A DNA stretch of 41,126 nt from positions 4,177-45,302 of the forward strand of contig DFIX01000009.1 of assembly GCA_002371495.1 (NCBI GenBank), given 5' to 3'. The notes under the pieces are model-generated. The model saw nothing but the letters and a program-made list of their open reading frames with translations. It searched no databases and was not told the origin of the DNA. The position numbers and the translations under genes are program-made. Below, piece by piece: positions 35,189 through 41,126 of this stretch (the first letter of the stretch is position 1; the number at the start of each line of letters is the position of its first letter). Source of the stretch: Eggerthellaceae bacterium UBA3686 (GTDB taxonomy: Bacteria; Actinomycetota; Coriobacteriia; Coriobacteriales; Eggerthellaceae).

Positions 35189-36355
35189 GTACGGCGGGTA
35201 ACTCGCACCGAGGAAGCCCTTCATCTCGTCGTCGGTCACGTCGCAGCCGAAGAACAGCTTGTAGTACTCCTTGCCGACCTCGACCATGTTTACGTCGAAG
35301 CGGTCGGGATAGAACATGTTGGCCAGCCATTGCACGCCGAGGAAACGGTTGCAGGCCATGGGACGGTCGACCCAGGCCACAGGAATGTTGGGCATCGCGT
35401 ACACGCGCCCGTTTCGCACGGCTTTTATGACGGCCCAATCCTTGCTCGTGCGGATGATGTCTTCGGCGCCGCCGCGGATTTCGGAATCCCACGTGACGAT
35501 TACCTCGGGATCCCAACCGATAACGGATTCGAGCGAAACATCCGACATGCCGGTGGCGTCATACCAATCGACCTCGGCCACCACCTTGCCGCCCGCCGCC
35601 ACGAACGACCAGGCGTGCTGGCTCGATGCCGGCTCGGTCTGCAAGCCCTGCGGCCCTTCGGCGTAGTACACGCTGACGCGCTCGTCTTCCGGAATGTCGG
35701 CCACGGCGTCCGTCACGCGCGCCACGGCGTCTTCGCAGTACGCCGCAAGCTTGGCCGCACGCTCCTCGCAGCCCAGGATGTCGCCGAGCTTGCGATAGGC
35801 CTCGCTGATGCGCTCGGTCGAGCCGTCGATCAAGATGACGGGAATGCCCGAGAGCTTCTGGATGTTGTCGGCCTCGTCGATGTTCGCCTCGACGAGCTCG
35901 ATCGACGAGATCGAGAAGATGAGCTGGATGCCCGCCTGCATGACGGCCTCGACGTCCATCTGGCCCGTCTCGACCGCGCCCAGGTACTCGAGCCCCTGCA
36001 TGTTGGGCAGGTACTTCAGGTCCTCGGCCGAGAACTGCGAGCACGTCGCGCCCATGGCCTCAGGCTTAAGGGTCATGACGAACAGCTGCGCCAAGCCCGA
36101 CGTAAAGTACACGCTTGTCAGCTTATCGGGCGTGGGAATGGTATGCTCGCGCCCCGCGTCGTCGGTAAACGAGCGCTGCCCCTTAATCAGCACGTCGCCC
36201 GCTTCTGACCGGCAGCTGAAAAGCGCCGGGGTCGTGGCCAGCGCCACAGCTGCCGCGCTGAGCGCCGCGAAGAACCGCCTGCGCGTTATGGGCACTTGGG
36301 CCTTAAGCGCGCACCCATCGCGCTCGTCCTTCCCGTATGTCTTACTTATCGCCAT
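35177..36355 (-). CDS. ABC transporter substrate-binding lipoprotein (metal-chelate / corrinoid / haem type)
   Basis: The 392-residue protein belongs to the periplasmic-binding-protein-2 fold (PF01497 type). Two lobes are joined by a long helix: LTSVYFTSGLAQLFVMTLKP, VEAVMQAGIQLIFSISSIE, GIPVILIDGST, and later SLESVIGWDPEVIVTWDS and VRNGRVYAMPNIP. The N-terminus has a Tat-like ITRRRFFAAL motif, a hydrophobic stretch and a lipobox-like LFSC. It is therefore probably a lipoprotein tethered outside the membrane, which suits a monoderm. It sits directly after its permease and ATPase genes. The ligand cannot be read from the sequence; ferric siderophore, haem and cobalamin are all possible. The ATG at 36355 has GAAGGAAG upstream. 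The stop codon lies inside a palindromic element, so the original C-terminus may have differed by a few residues. Confidence 0.88.
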   Translation of the reverse strand: MAISKTYGKDERDGCALKAQVPITRRRFFAALSAAAVALATTPALFSCRSEAGDVLIKGQRSFTDDAGREHTIPTPDKLTSVYFTSGLAQLFVMTLKPEAMGATCSQFSAEDLKYLPNMQGLEYLGAVETGQMDVEAVMQAGIQLIFSISSIELVEANIDEADNIQKLSGIPVILIDGSTERISEAYRKLGDILGCEERAAKLAAYCEDAVARVTDAVADIPEDERVSVYYAEGPQGLQTEPASSQHAWSFVAAGGKVVAEVDWYDATGMSDVSLESVIGWDPEVIVTWDSEIRGGAEDIIRTSKDWAVIKAVRNGRVYAMPNIPVAWVDRPMACNRFLGVQWLANMFYPDRFDVNMVEVGKEYYKLFFGCDVTDDEMKGFLGASYPPYKNV

Positions 36356-36382
36356 TCATCTTCCTTCGCTCTGAAGCTTGAC

Positions 36383-36407
36383 GCGACAGGGGGCTTAGAA
36401 CTGTCGC
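36383..36407 (-). repeat. Small hairpin between the ATPase and binding-protein genes
   Basis: GCGACAG and CTGTCGC form a 7-bp stem with an 11-base loop inside the 114-base gap. Just beyond it, ATTACCCGCGGGGC (36418-36431) matches one arm of hairpin A (23479-23507), so this gap also holds a remnant of that repeat. It has no T-run, so termination is unlikely here. Confidence 0.45.
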
Positions 36408-36469
36408 ATGTCGTCAATTACCCGCGGGGCGCGCCTTTCGCCTGGCTTCCCTACTGGTTACCCGACCGT

Positions 36470-37564
36470 TCACCCTGCAGGCACTTGCCCCTGGCCCGGG
36501 CGATCGCTTTCCTCCTCGTTATGTGCAAAAGTGTCAGAGTGCAAAAGGGTCTGACCCTTTTGCACCATCAAGGGCACGCAGACTTTCACTTGCAAACCGG
36601 GCTCGAGCTCGACGGGCACGATGCGGGCGGCGGTGCCGTATATCGTGTGCAGGCACTCGTCGGTCATGACGTCGTCGGGCGCTCCCTCGGCGATGACGCG
36701 GCCCTCGTGCATGACCACGACCTTGTCGGCGCAGAACAGCGCGTGGTCGGGGTCGTGCGTGACCATGATCACGCTCGTGCCCGAACGCGTGAGCTTCTTC
36801 ATCTGCGAAAGCACCATCTGCTGGTTCCCGAAGTCGAGCGAAGCCGTAGGCTCGTCCATGACCAGCACGTCGGTCTGCTGCGCGAGCGCCCGAGCGATGA
36901 GCACCAGCTGCTGCTGCCCGCCCGAGAGCTCGGTGTAGATGCGCCCCGCCAGCCCCTCGATACCCAGCAGCGCCATCGCCTCGTAGGCGATGCGCTTGTC
37001 TTCGCGCGTCACGCGCGCCAGGCTGTTCACATAAGGCGTACGGCCCAAAATGACCACGTCGGCCACCGAGAACGGAAACGGCGGCGTATGAGCCTGCGGA
37101 ATGTAGGCGAAATGCCGCGCACGTTCCTTCTCGGCCATGCGCAGCGTATCGCGTCCCGCTACCGTGACGCTTCCCGACGTATGCGGAAGAAGCCCCAGCA
37201 TGCACTTGAGCGTGGTTGTCTTGCCGCACCCGTTGGCCCCGATGATGCAAACGAACTCGCCCCGGCTCGCCGTAAAGCTAGCCCCATGCACGATCTCGAC
37301 ATCGCCGTACCCAACGTGCAGGTCCTTCACCTGCAACAACGCCTCGCCGCCACATCTTTCCCTGCGCTCACCCCGACTGCTCGGATGGGATGTTTCGGCC
37401 CGATGGGCCGGCCGGGCGGGCGGATGGGTTGAGCCGCTTCCGCAGGCGGCAGAAGATGATGGGAAGGGAAAACGTTTATCCGCCGAGGAGCTGTAGGCGA
37501 AACCCGTCCGCCCGCCCGGCCGGCCCATCGGGCCGAAACATCCCATCCGAGCAGTCATTTCCAT
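36470..37564 (-). CDS. ABC transporter ATP-binding protein, FecE/BtuD type, with repeat-derived extensions at both ends
   Basis: The conserved core begins near residue 73 (ALLQVKDLHVGYGDVEIVHG) and carries Walker A (GANGCGKTT), the signature LSGGQQQLVLIARAL, Walker B (VLVMDEPTASLD) and the H-loop (VTHDPDHAL). It energises the FecCD permease encoded just upstream. At 364 residues it is about 100 longer than typical relatives. The N-terminal extra 70 residues (MGCFGPMGRPGGRTG...) are encoded by a 56-bp inverted repeat and its spacer. The last 35 (from QKGQTLLHSDTFAH) begin with palindromic element C. The ATG at 37564 overlaps the permease stop (TAATG) and has a G-rich site upstream, so coupled translation is likely. 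A TTG or GTG near residue 72, preceded by GGCGGCGAGG, could instead give a normal-length protein. Confidence 0.88.
   Translation of the reverse strand: MEMTARMGCFGPMGRPGGRTGFAYSSSADKRFPFPSSSAACGSGSTHPPARPAHRAETSHPSSRGERRERCGGEALLQVKDLHVGYGDVEIVHGASFTASRGEFVCIIGANGCGKTTTLKCMLGLLPHTSGSVTVAGRDTLRMAEKERARHFAYIPQAHTPPFPFSVADVVILGRTPYVNSLARVTREDKRIAYEAMALLGIEGLAGRIYTELSGGQQQLVLIARALAQQTDVLVMDEPTASLDFGNQQMVLSQMKKLTRSGTSVIMVTHDPDHALFCADKVVVMHEGRVIAEGAPDDVMTDECLHTIYGTAARIVPVELEPGLQVKVCVPLMVQKGQTLLHSDTFAHNEEESDRPGQGQVPAG
36523..36565 (-). repeat. Palindromic element C, translated in the ATPase C-terminus
   Basis: This is a complete 43-bp copy: palindrome GTGCAAAAGGGTCAGACCCTTTTGCAC read with the family core, then TCTGACACTTTTGCAC as the extra arm on the minus strand (given in two parts: TGCAAAAGGGTC / GACCCTTTTGCA). 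It is in frame in the ATPase gene and encodes VQKGQTLLHSDTFAH, after the point where the conserved ATPase fold ends. Copies also occur at 29878-29920 and, cut by the window edge, at 1-24. Confidence 0.85.
37375..37556. repeat. Long inverted repeat (two 56-bp arms, 70-bp spacer) at the 5' end of the ATPase gene
   Basis: Arms 37375-37430 and 37501-37556 are reverse complements with one mismatch in 56. Each includes GGATGGGATGTTTCGGCC or its complement. The spacer contains a smaller GCCGC/GCGGC hairpin. The whole 182-bp unit lies between the permease stop codon and the conserved ATPase domain and keeps one open frame across it. In RNA it would form an extremely stable hairpin right after the ATPase start codon. 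It could be a MITE-like insertion or a built-in brake on ATPase translation. Confidence 0.85.
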
Positions 37565-38736
37565 TACTTCCACCCCCTCATCTGATTCCGGAAAATCACG
37601 ACGAAGAACGGCACGCCCACGATGGCCGTGAGGATGCCGATGGGGATTTCCACCGCAAATGCAACGCGCGCGATGTTGTCGATTACCAGCAAAAACGCCG
37701 CCCCGACGAACATCGACGCCGGAAGGAGCACCTTGTAGTTTGGCCCCACGATGGCGCGCGCCAGATGTGGCACGACCAGGCCCACGTAGCCGATGACGCC
37801 CGCCACGGCAACCGAAACCGACGCGAGCATGGTCGAGGCGAAGATGACGAACAGGCGTGTGGCGCGCGTGTTGACGCCCATGGCGCGCGCCTCGTCATCG
37901 CCGAACGACAACACGTTCAGCCTCCACGACATGATCATGAGGATGACGAAACCCACCACGAGCGGCACTACGGCCAGCATCAGGTCGTCGCCGTCGACGC
38001 GGTTGAAGCTGCCCATGAGCCAGAACTGGATGGTGGGAAGCTGGTCCTGCGAGTCGGCCACGAGCTTTATGAACGAAGTGCCCGACGAGAACAGGCTCGA
38101 CACCAAGATGCCGCCCAGCACCAGGCCCAGCGTAGGGTCGTACTTGACCAGGCGGTTCAGCAGCACCGCCAGCGACACCGCTGCCAAGCCGCCGACGAAC
38201 GCGAACACCTGAATATAGAAGCCGGGAAGGTTCAGCAGCATAGCCAGGCACGCGCCCATGCTCGCGCCGGCCGACGAGCCCAGAATGTCGGGCGAGACGA
38301 GCGGGTTCTTGAACATGCCCTGGTAGCTGGCACCCGCACAGGCAAGCGCCGCCCCCACCAGGCACACGAGCACGATGCGCGGCCCGCGAATGTTGAAGAT
38401 GACGCGGTCGATGCGCCCCGCCTCGACCGAATACGCGGGGTTTGCAGGGTCGATGAGCCCGGGGTTTGCGAAATGCACGAACACGCCGTTCACAAGCTCG
38501 CCGACAGGCACGGCGTAGCGCCCGATGGCGTACGAGACGGCGATGAGCGCAAGCAGCGCCACGACGAGCACCACTGCCACCCACACGGGCACTTTGCGCC
38601 CGAACGCCTCTTCGGCAGCCGCGTCGAGAGACGAAGCCCCCTGAAGCCATGCTTGCGCCGGCTCCGGCAGAACTGCGCCGTCACCAACATGGCCGATGCG
38701 CGCATCGGTGCGATTTTCGCTCTTTTCAGATGCCAC
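37564..38736 (-). CDS. FecCD/BtuC-family ABC transporter permease
   Basis: The 390-residue polytopic membrane protein belongs to the BtuC/FecCD family. Visible helices include WVAVVLVVALLALIAVSYAI, IVLVCLVGAALACAGASYQG, LGSSAGASMGACLAMLLNL, LAAVSLAVLLNRL, LGLVLGGILVSSLFSSG and MLASVSVAVAGVIG. The hallmark GYVGLVVPHLARAIVG precedes LLPASMFVGAAFLLVIDNIAR. It forms the channel for a metal chelate, corrinoid or haem together with the ATPase downstream. A hydrophilic N-terminus of about 50 residues precedes the first helix. I chose the GTG at 38736 because GAGGGGAAGG lies seven bases upstream; a GTG at 38820 is also open and cannot be excluded. It is the first gene of the apparent operon. Confidence 0.9.
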   Translation of the reverse strand: MASEKSENRTDARIGHVGDGAVLPEPAQAWLQGASSLDAAAEEAFGRKVPVWVAVVLVVALLALIAVSYAIGRYAVPVGELVNGVFVHFANPGLIDPANPAYSVEAGRIDRVIFNIRGPRIVLVCLVGAALACAGASYQGMFKNPLVSPDILGSSAGASMGACLAMLLNLPGFYIQVFAFVGGLAAVSLAVLLNRLVKYDPTLGLVLGGILVSSLFSSGTSFIKLVADSQDQLPTIQFWLMGSFNRVDGDDLMLAVVPLVVGFVILMIMSWRLNVLSFGDDEARAMGVNTRATRLFVIFASTMLASVSVAVAGVIGYVGLVVPHLARAIVGPNYKVLLPASMFVGAAFLLVIDNIARVAFAVEIPIGILTAIVGVPFFVVIFRNQMRGWK

Positions 38737-38901
38737 TCGGGCACCTTCCCCTCTTCGGGCCCAGGCCCGTCTTCCTCGCCAAAGGAACCTCGCGCCCGTC
38801 TTCTTCCGACTATCGCGCACAGTTCCCCATAACTAGTTCATTTTATTCTTGTTTGTTTCTATTTGCCTAATTAAATAATTTTAACCTGCAGTTATATTAC
38901 C

Positions 38902-38921
38902 TATTGTGATGTATTGTGATG
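38902..38921. repeat. Perfect tandem duplication of TATTGTGATG, possible operator
   Basis: Two exact head-to-tail copies of a ten-base unit lie in the AT-rich leader of the transporter operon. Ten bases is one helical turn, so a regulator could bind both copies on the same face of the DNA. The regulator is unknown. Confidence 0.45.
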
Positions 38922-39054
38922 AATCGGTCTGTAGCTTGCAGGCCGCACCTCCCAGCTGCGGTACCCTTCGGGGCGCACGCATCCTGGCGGGTTTCGGTTG
39001 GTGTGGTTTCAGCCCGCATGTACTTGTTAATGCCGATTGAACTCGGCTCGTTTC

Positions 39055-39083
39055 AGAATAGTTCGCTACAATTATTCCGTCAA
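39055..39083 (-). promoter_or_regulatory. Sigma-70-type promoter for the transporter-motor-surface protein operon
   Basis: On the minus strand TTGACG (39078-39083) is followed after exactly 17 bases by TATTCT (39055-39060). It is the best promoter between the surface protein gene at 39188 and the permease. No other strong promoter is visible between here and 24490. Confidence 0.65.
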
Positions 39084-39134
39084 GAGAATGATTGCTCCTT
39101 TGTTTTGCCTATACCTAGTCTGGAATAATTGACA

Positions 39135-39159
39135 ACCGGTTGCCCCTGGGGCAACCGGT
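39135..39159 (-). terminator. Palindromic hairpin after the 39188-41107 surface protein gene
   Basis: ACCGGTTGCCCC and GGGGCAACCGGT are exact reverse complements around one T. The hairpin lies about 30 bases past the stop codon. It is followed on the minus strand only by TTGTCAATTATT, so termination would be imperfect. Its TTGCCCCxGGGGCAA core is shared with 2985-3013. Confidence 0.55.
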
Positions 39160-39187
39160 CGGGCGAAGGGCTACCCCACCCGAACTT

Positions 39188-41107
39188 TTACCTCACCCGG
39201 ACTTTCAACGTCACGGTCTTTGATTTGGCCTTGTAGCCGGCATTGCCGGCGGCGGTAACCTTCACCTTGAGCTTGTAAGTGCCCTTCTTCAAACCCTTCT
39301 TGACCGTGACCTTTCCGGACTTGCTGACCGCGATCTTCTTCTTGGCCTTCTTGTCGTACTTCACCACGCGATACGTTACGCGCCCCTTGGCTTTCTTTAC
39401 CGAAAACGCCTTGGCAGCCTTGACCGACTGGGCCTTTTTCTTCAATTTGGAAAACTTGACCGTCACGACCTTTGCCTTGACCGTCATGGTGTTGGCCCTT
39501 TTAGCCTTGGATACAGTGGGCGCAGCGGACTTGGCCACGGGTTTGGAAGCCGAGTCCGCATCCTGCGCGCTGTCCGACGAATCGGATTTGCCCGCAGATG
39601 CACCCGGCTGAGCAGGCGCGACAGGTGTGGCGGGCTGGGCTGGCTGACCGGATGCCCCAGGCGTGCTCGGCGAGCGCGAATCGTCTTGGCCTTGGCCGCC
39701 CTGACCTTCGCTACCCTGGCCCTGACCTTGGCCCTGGCTCGAATCGTCCTGCTCCCGATGCGCCCTAAGCTCGAAAGCCTGCGCATTCACATCCCAAACA
39801 GCATCGAAGACGTCGCTGCCGACCGAAACTACGTGATTGCATTTCGCAAGCTGCAAGTACAGCGCCCGGTCGCCGGCGTTGGCATTGCCGTCGGCATTCG
39901 GGTAACAGCCCCCGTAGCCAGACGGACGCGACGCCTCGCTATTGAGCAGCCAATTTGCCATGGCGTCATGGGCTCCAACGGGGCTTTTTGCCTCGTTGGC
40001 GATATAGGCGTAATACGGCGCACCCGCATAGAAGGGCTTGCCGTCGACCAGCACTTCGACACGCTCCTGCGTAGCGTATGCCGCCGTCGGCAGCACCAGC
40101 TGAGCGGTGTCGTGCGCTGCCGTTATCGGCGCGTCGGTGATGACGGAGCCCACATGTGCCGAAGCGTCGACTCCCCATATGTTGGGGGCGTCCTCAGATG
40201 CGTAGGTGTTCATTCCCGCCATGACCATGAGCGAGCCGCCCGTCACGTGCAGGGCTCCCGCGCCCGCTCGGCTCCCGCCGCTGCCGATGGCCGAGCCCGA
40301 AAAATCAGAAAGAACTTGCACCATACCGCCTTCCAGATACACATCGGGCGCGCTGCCCGTATTCGAAGCGCCAATAGCTGCGCCCTTGCTGACGGTTTTC
40401 AGGTACAAAGAGCCGCCCTGTATGCGAATATCGCCCCCACCTGCGCTGTTGGTGCCAACGATAGCGCTGAGTTTCGTCCCTTTCACAAACCAGCTTCCGC
40501 CCGTAAACGTGATCGCGCCGCTGGCCTCGTCTTTGTTCGCTCCGATGAATGCGCCTTCGGTCGATTTGCAACCATACAGCGCGCCCGTTCCGCCAAGCGT
40601 CGCCTGCGCGTCGGGACCAACGTGGATAGTGGCGAAATCCGTATAGCCGCCAGGCCGCTCTACGATGTTCGTGCCTTCGACCAGCAACGTGCCAGCTCCC
40701 TCGAAATCGATTGCGGGAACCGAACTGCTCATGTGCTGGATCCATACATCGCGAAGCGTCGCGCTGGCGCCATCCTGGATGACTACCTCGAGATTCACGT
40801 AGGGCTTGCCGTCGATGCCTTGCCCCACGAGCTCGGCGCTCACGCCTTCGCCCACAACGATCGTGCCCGTCGCGTCGTCTGCCAGCCGATACGTCCCATT
40901 CGAATCAATCTTTTCTTTGCCGTGCAGTTCGGTTGCAGCCGCGTCGGCCGGGGCCGACGACACCGAAGCCGCCTCGATCGAGCCCGCCGTTATCGGCTGG
41001 ACCTGCTCTTGCGCCTGTGCTGCGAATGCACAAGCCGGCGCATGGGCGAGCCCGATCGCCAACGCCGGCGCTAACAGCACCTTGGCCAACCTTGTTCCAA
41101 ATCTCAT
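39188..41107 (-). CDS. Secreted beta-helix (carbohydrate-binding-like) surface protein with lysine-rich C-terminus
   Basis: The 639-residue protein has a signal peptide (FGTRLAKVLLAPALAIGLAH). Residues about 60-430 form a Gly/Thr-rich beta-helix-like region (GAGTLLVEGTN, TEGAFIGANK, GGSLYLKTVSKGAAIGASN, DFSGSAIGSGG). It aligns block by block with the N-terminal half of the 19661-23074 protein, so the two are paralogues. It resembles the Cthe_2159-type carbohydrate-binding family. A low-complexity linker rich in Gln/Gly/Ser (SSQGQGQGQGSEGQGGQGQ) and then Pro/Ala follows. The last 110 residues are very lysine-rich and Ig-like (KKGTYKLKVKVTAAGNAGYK), matching the end of the 1815-residue protein and finishing in KVRVR. 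No GLUG block or membrane anchor is present. The ATG at 41107 has GGGGAAA upstream; a TTG at 41125 is also open. Confidence 0.83.
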   Translation of the reverse strand: MRFGTRLAKVLLAPALAIGLAHAPACAFAAQAQEQVQPITAGSIEAASVSSAPADAAATELHGKEKIDSNGTYRLADDATGTIVVGEGVSAELVGQGIDGKPYVNLEVVIQDGASATLRDVWIQHMSSSVPAIDFEGAGTLLVEGTNIVERPGGYTDFATIHVGPDAQATLGGTGALYGCKSTEGAFIGANKDEASGAITFTGGSWFVKGTKLSAIVGTNSAGGGDIRIQGGSLYLKTVSKGAAIGASNTGSAPDVYLEGGMVQVLSDFSGSAIGSGGSRAGAGALHVTGGSLMVMAGMNTYASEDAPNIWGVDASAHVGSVITDAPITAAHDTAQLVLPTAAYATQERVEVLVDGKPFYAGAPYYAYIANEAKSPVGAHDAMANWLLNSEASRPSGYGGCYPNADGNANAGDRALYLQLAKCNHVVSVGSDVFDAVWDVNAQAFELRAHREQDDSSQGQGQGQGSEGQGGQGQDDSRSPSTPGASGQPAQPATPVAPAQPGASAGKSDSSDSAQDADSASKPVAKSAAPTVSKAKRANTMTVKAKVVTVKFSKLKKKAQSVKAAKAFSVKKAKGRVTYRVVKYDKKAKKKIAVSKSGKVTVKKGLKKGTYKLKVKVTAAGNAGYKAKSKTVTLKVRVR

Positions 41108-41126
41108 TCTTTCCCCTAAATGCAAT

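Larger units (their letters stand above)
38737..39187 (-). other. Long leader / intergenic region upstream of the permease gene
   Basis: No gene is visible apart from the possible N-terminal extension of the permease. From the promoter at 39055-39083 the leader would run about 310 bases. It contains three small hairpins on the minus strand: CCGA/TCGG at 39033-39046, GCGGG/CCCGC at 38987-39017, and CCGCA/TGCGG at 38943-38961. It also contains a tandem TATTGTGATG repeat at 38902-38921, then a very AT-rich stretch. I looked for cobalamin (GCCACTG) and TPP (CUGAGA) signatures and did not find them. A structured leader controlling a transport operon is plausible but unidentified. Confidence 0.5.

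Noticed and set aside
38737..39083. A cobalamin riboswitch upstream of the permease
   Set aside because: I looked for the conserved B12-box and other cobalamin signatures on the minus strand and did not find them. The leader is reported only as structured and unidentified.
4479..41107. Sortase (LPxTG) anchoring of the surface proteins
   Set aside because: None of the six large surface proteins ends with an LPxTG-hydrophobic-basic signal; only the 1298-residue protein has a C-terminal membrane helix, and it lacks an LPxTG-like motif before it.
1..41126. tRNA, rRNA or phage genes
   Set aside because: I saw no tRNA- or rRNA-like sequence and no integrase, capsid or terminase-like protein in any frame that could be a real gene.

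Overview
The window is about 60% GC and almost entirely coding. Every gene lies on the minus strand except a two-gene toxin-antitoxin cassette on the plus strand. The organism looks like a high-GC monoderm of the class Coriobacteriia (Eggerthellaceae type). The reasons are the very large secreted proteins built from GLUG, Ig-like and lysine-rich modules, a divergent MoeA paralogue, and a DUF2149/ExbB pair. This placement is inferred from protein style, not from a marker gene.

Layout from left to right. polA (104-2791) and a divergent moeA-like gene (3073-4359) are the only housekeeping-type genes, and they are separated by a cluster of unrelated hairpins. Next come three giant secreted proteins: a 3445-residue subtilisin-like protease fused to GLUG, Ig-like and sulfite-oxidase-fold-like modules (4479-14816), a 1418-residue GLUG/InlB-repeat protein (14985-19241) and a 1137-residue beta-helix/GLUG/LRR protein (19661-23074). 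An AbrB-like antitoxin and ParE/RelE-like toxin (23621-24314) follow, bracketed by two direct copies of a compound hairpin repeat.

From 38736 down to 24490 there is one apparent seven-gene operon of about 14 kb. In order of transcription it encodes a FecCD/BtuC-type permease, its ATPase, a Tat-type lipoprotein binding protein, a MotA/TolQ/ExbB proton-channel subunit, a DUF2149 protein with an ExbD-like membrane aspartate, a 1298-residue surface protein with a C-terminal membrane anchor and an acidic/proline-rich stalk, and a 1815-residue GLUG/MBG-like protein. A further beta-helix surface protein (39188-41107) lies upstream of it.

The most interesting reading is that a cell without an outer membrane has combined an ExbB/ExbD-like proton-driven motor with a metal-chelate-type ABC importer and large wall proteins. 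That would be a possible TonB-like system in a Gram-positive envelope. This is inferred from gene order and motifs.

The second theme is small palindromes. At least eight copies of two related elements share the core GGGTCWGACCC. Several coincide with stop codons or are translated inside genes: one in a signal peptide, one in the ATPase C-terminus. A separate 56-bp inverted repeat, matching at 55 positions, lies in frame inside the 5' end of the ATPase gene.
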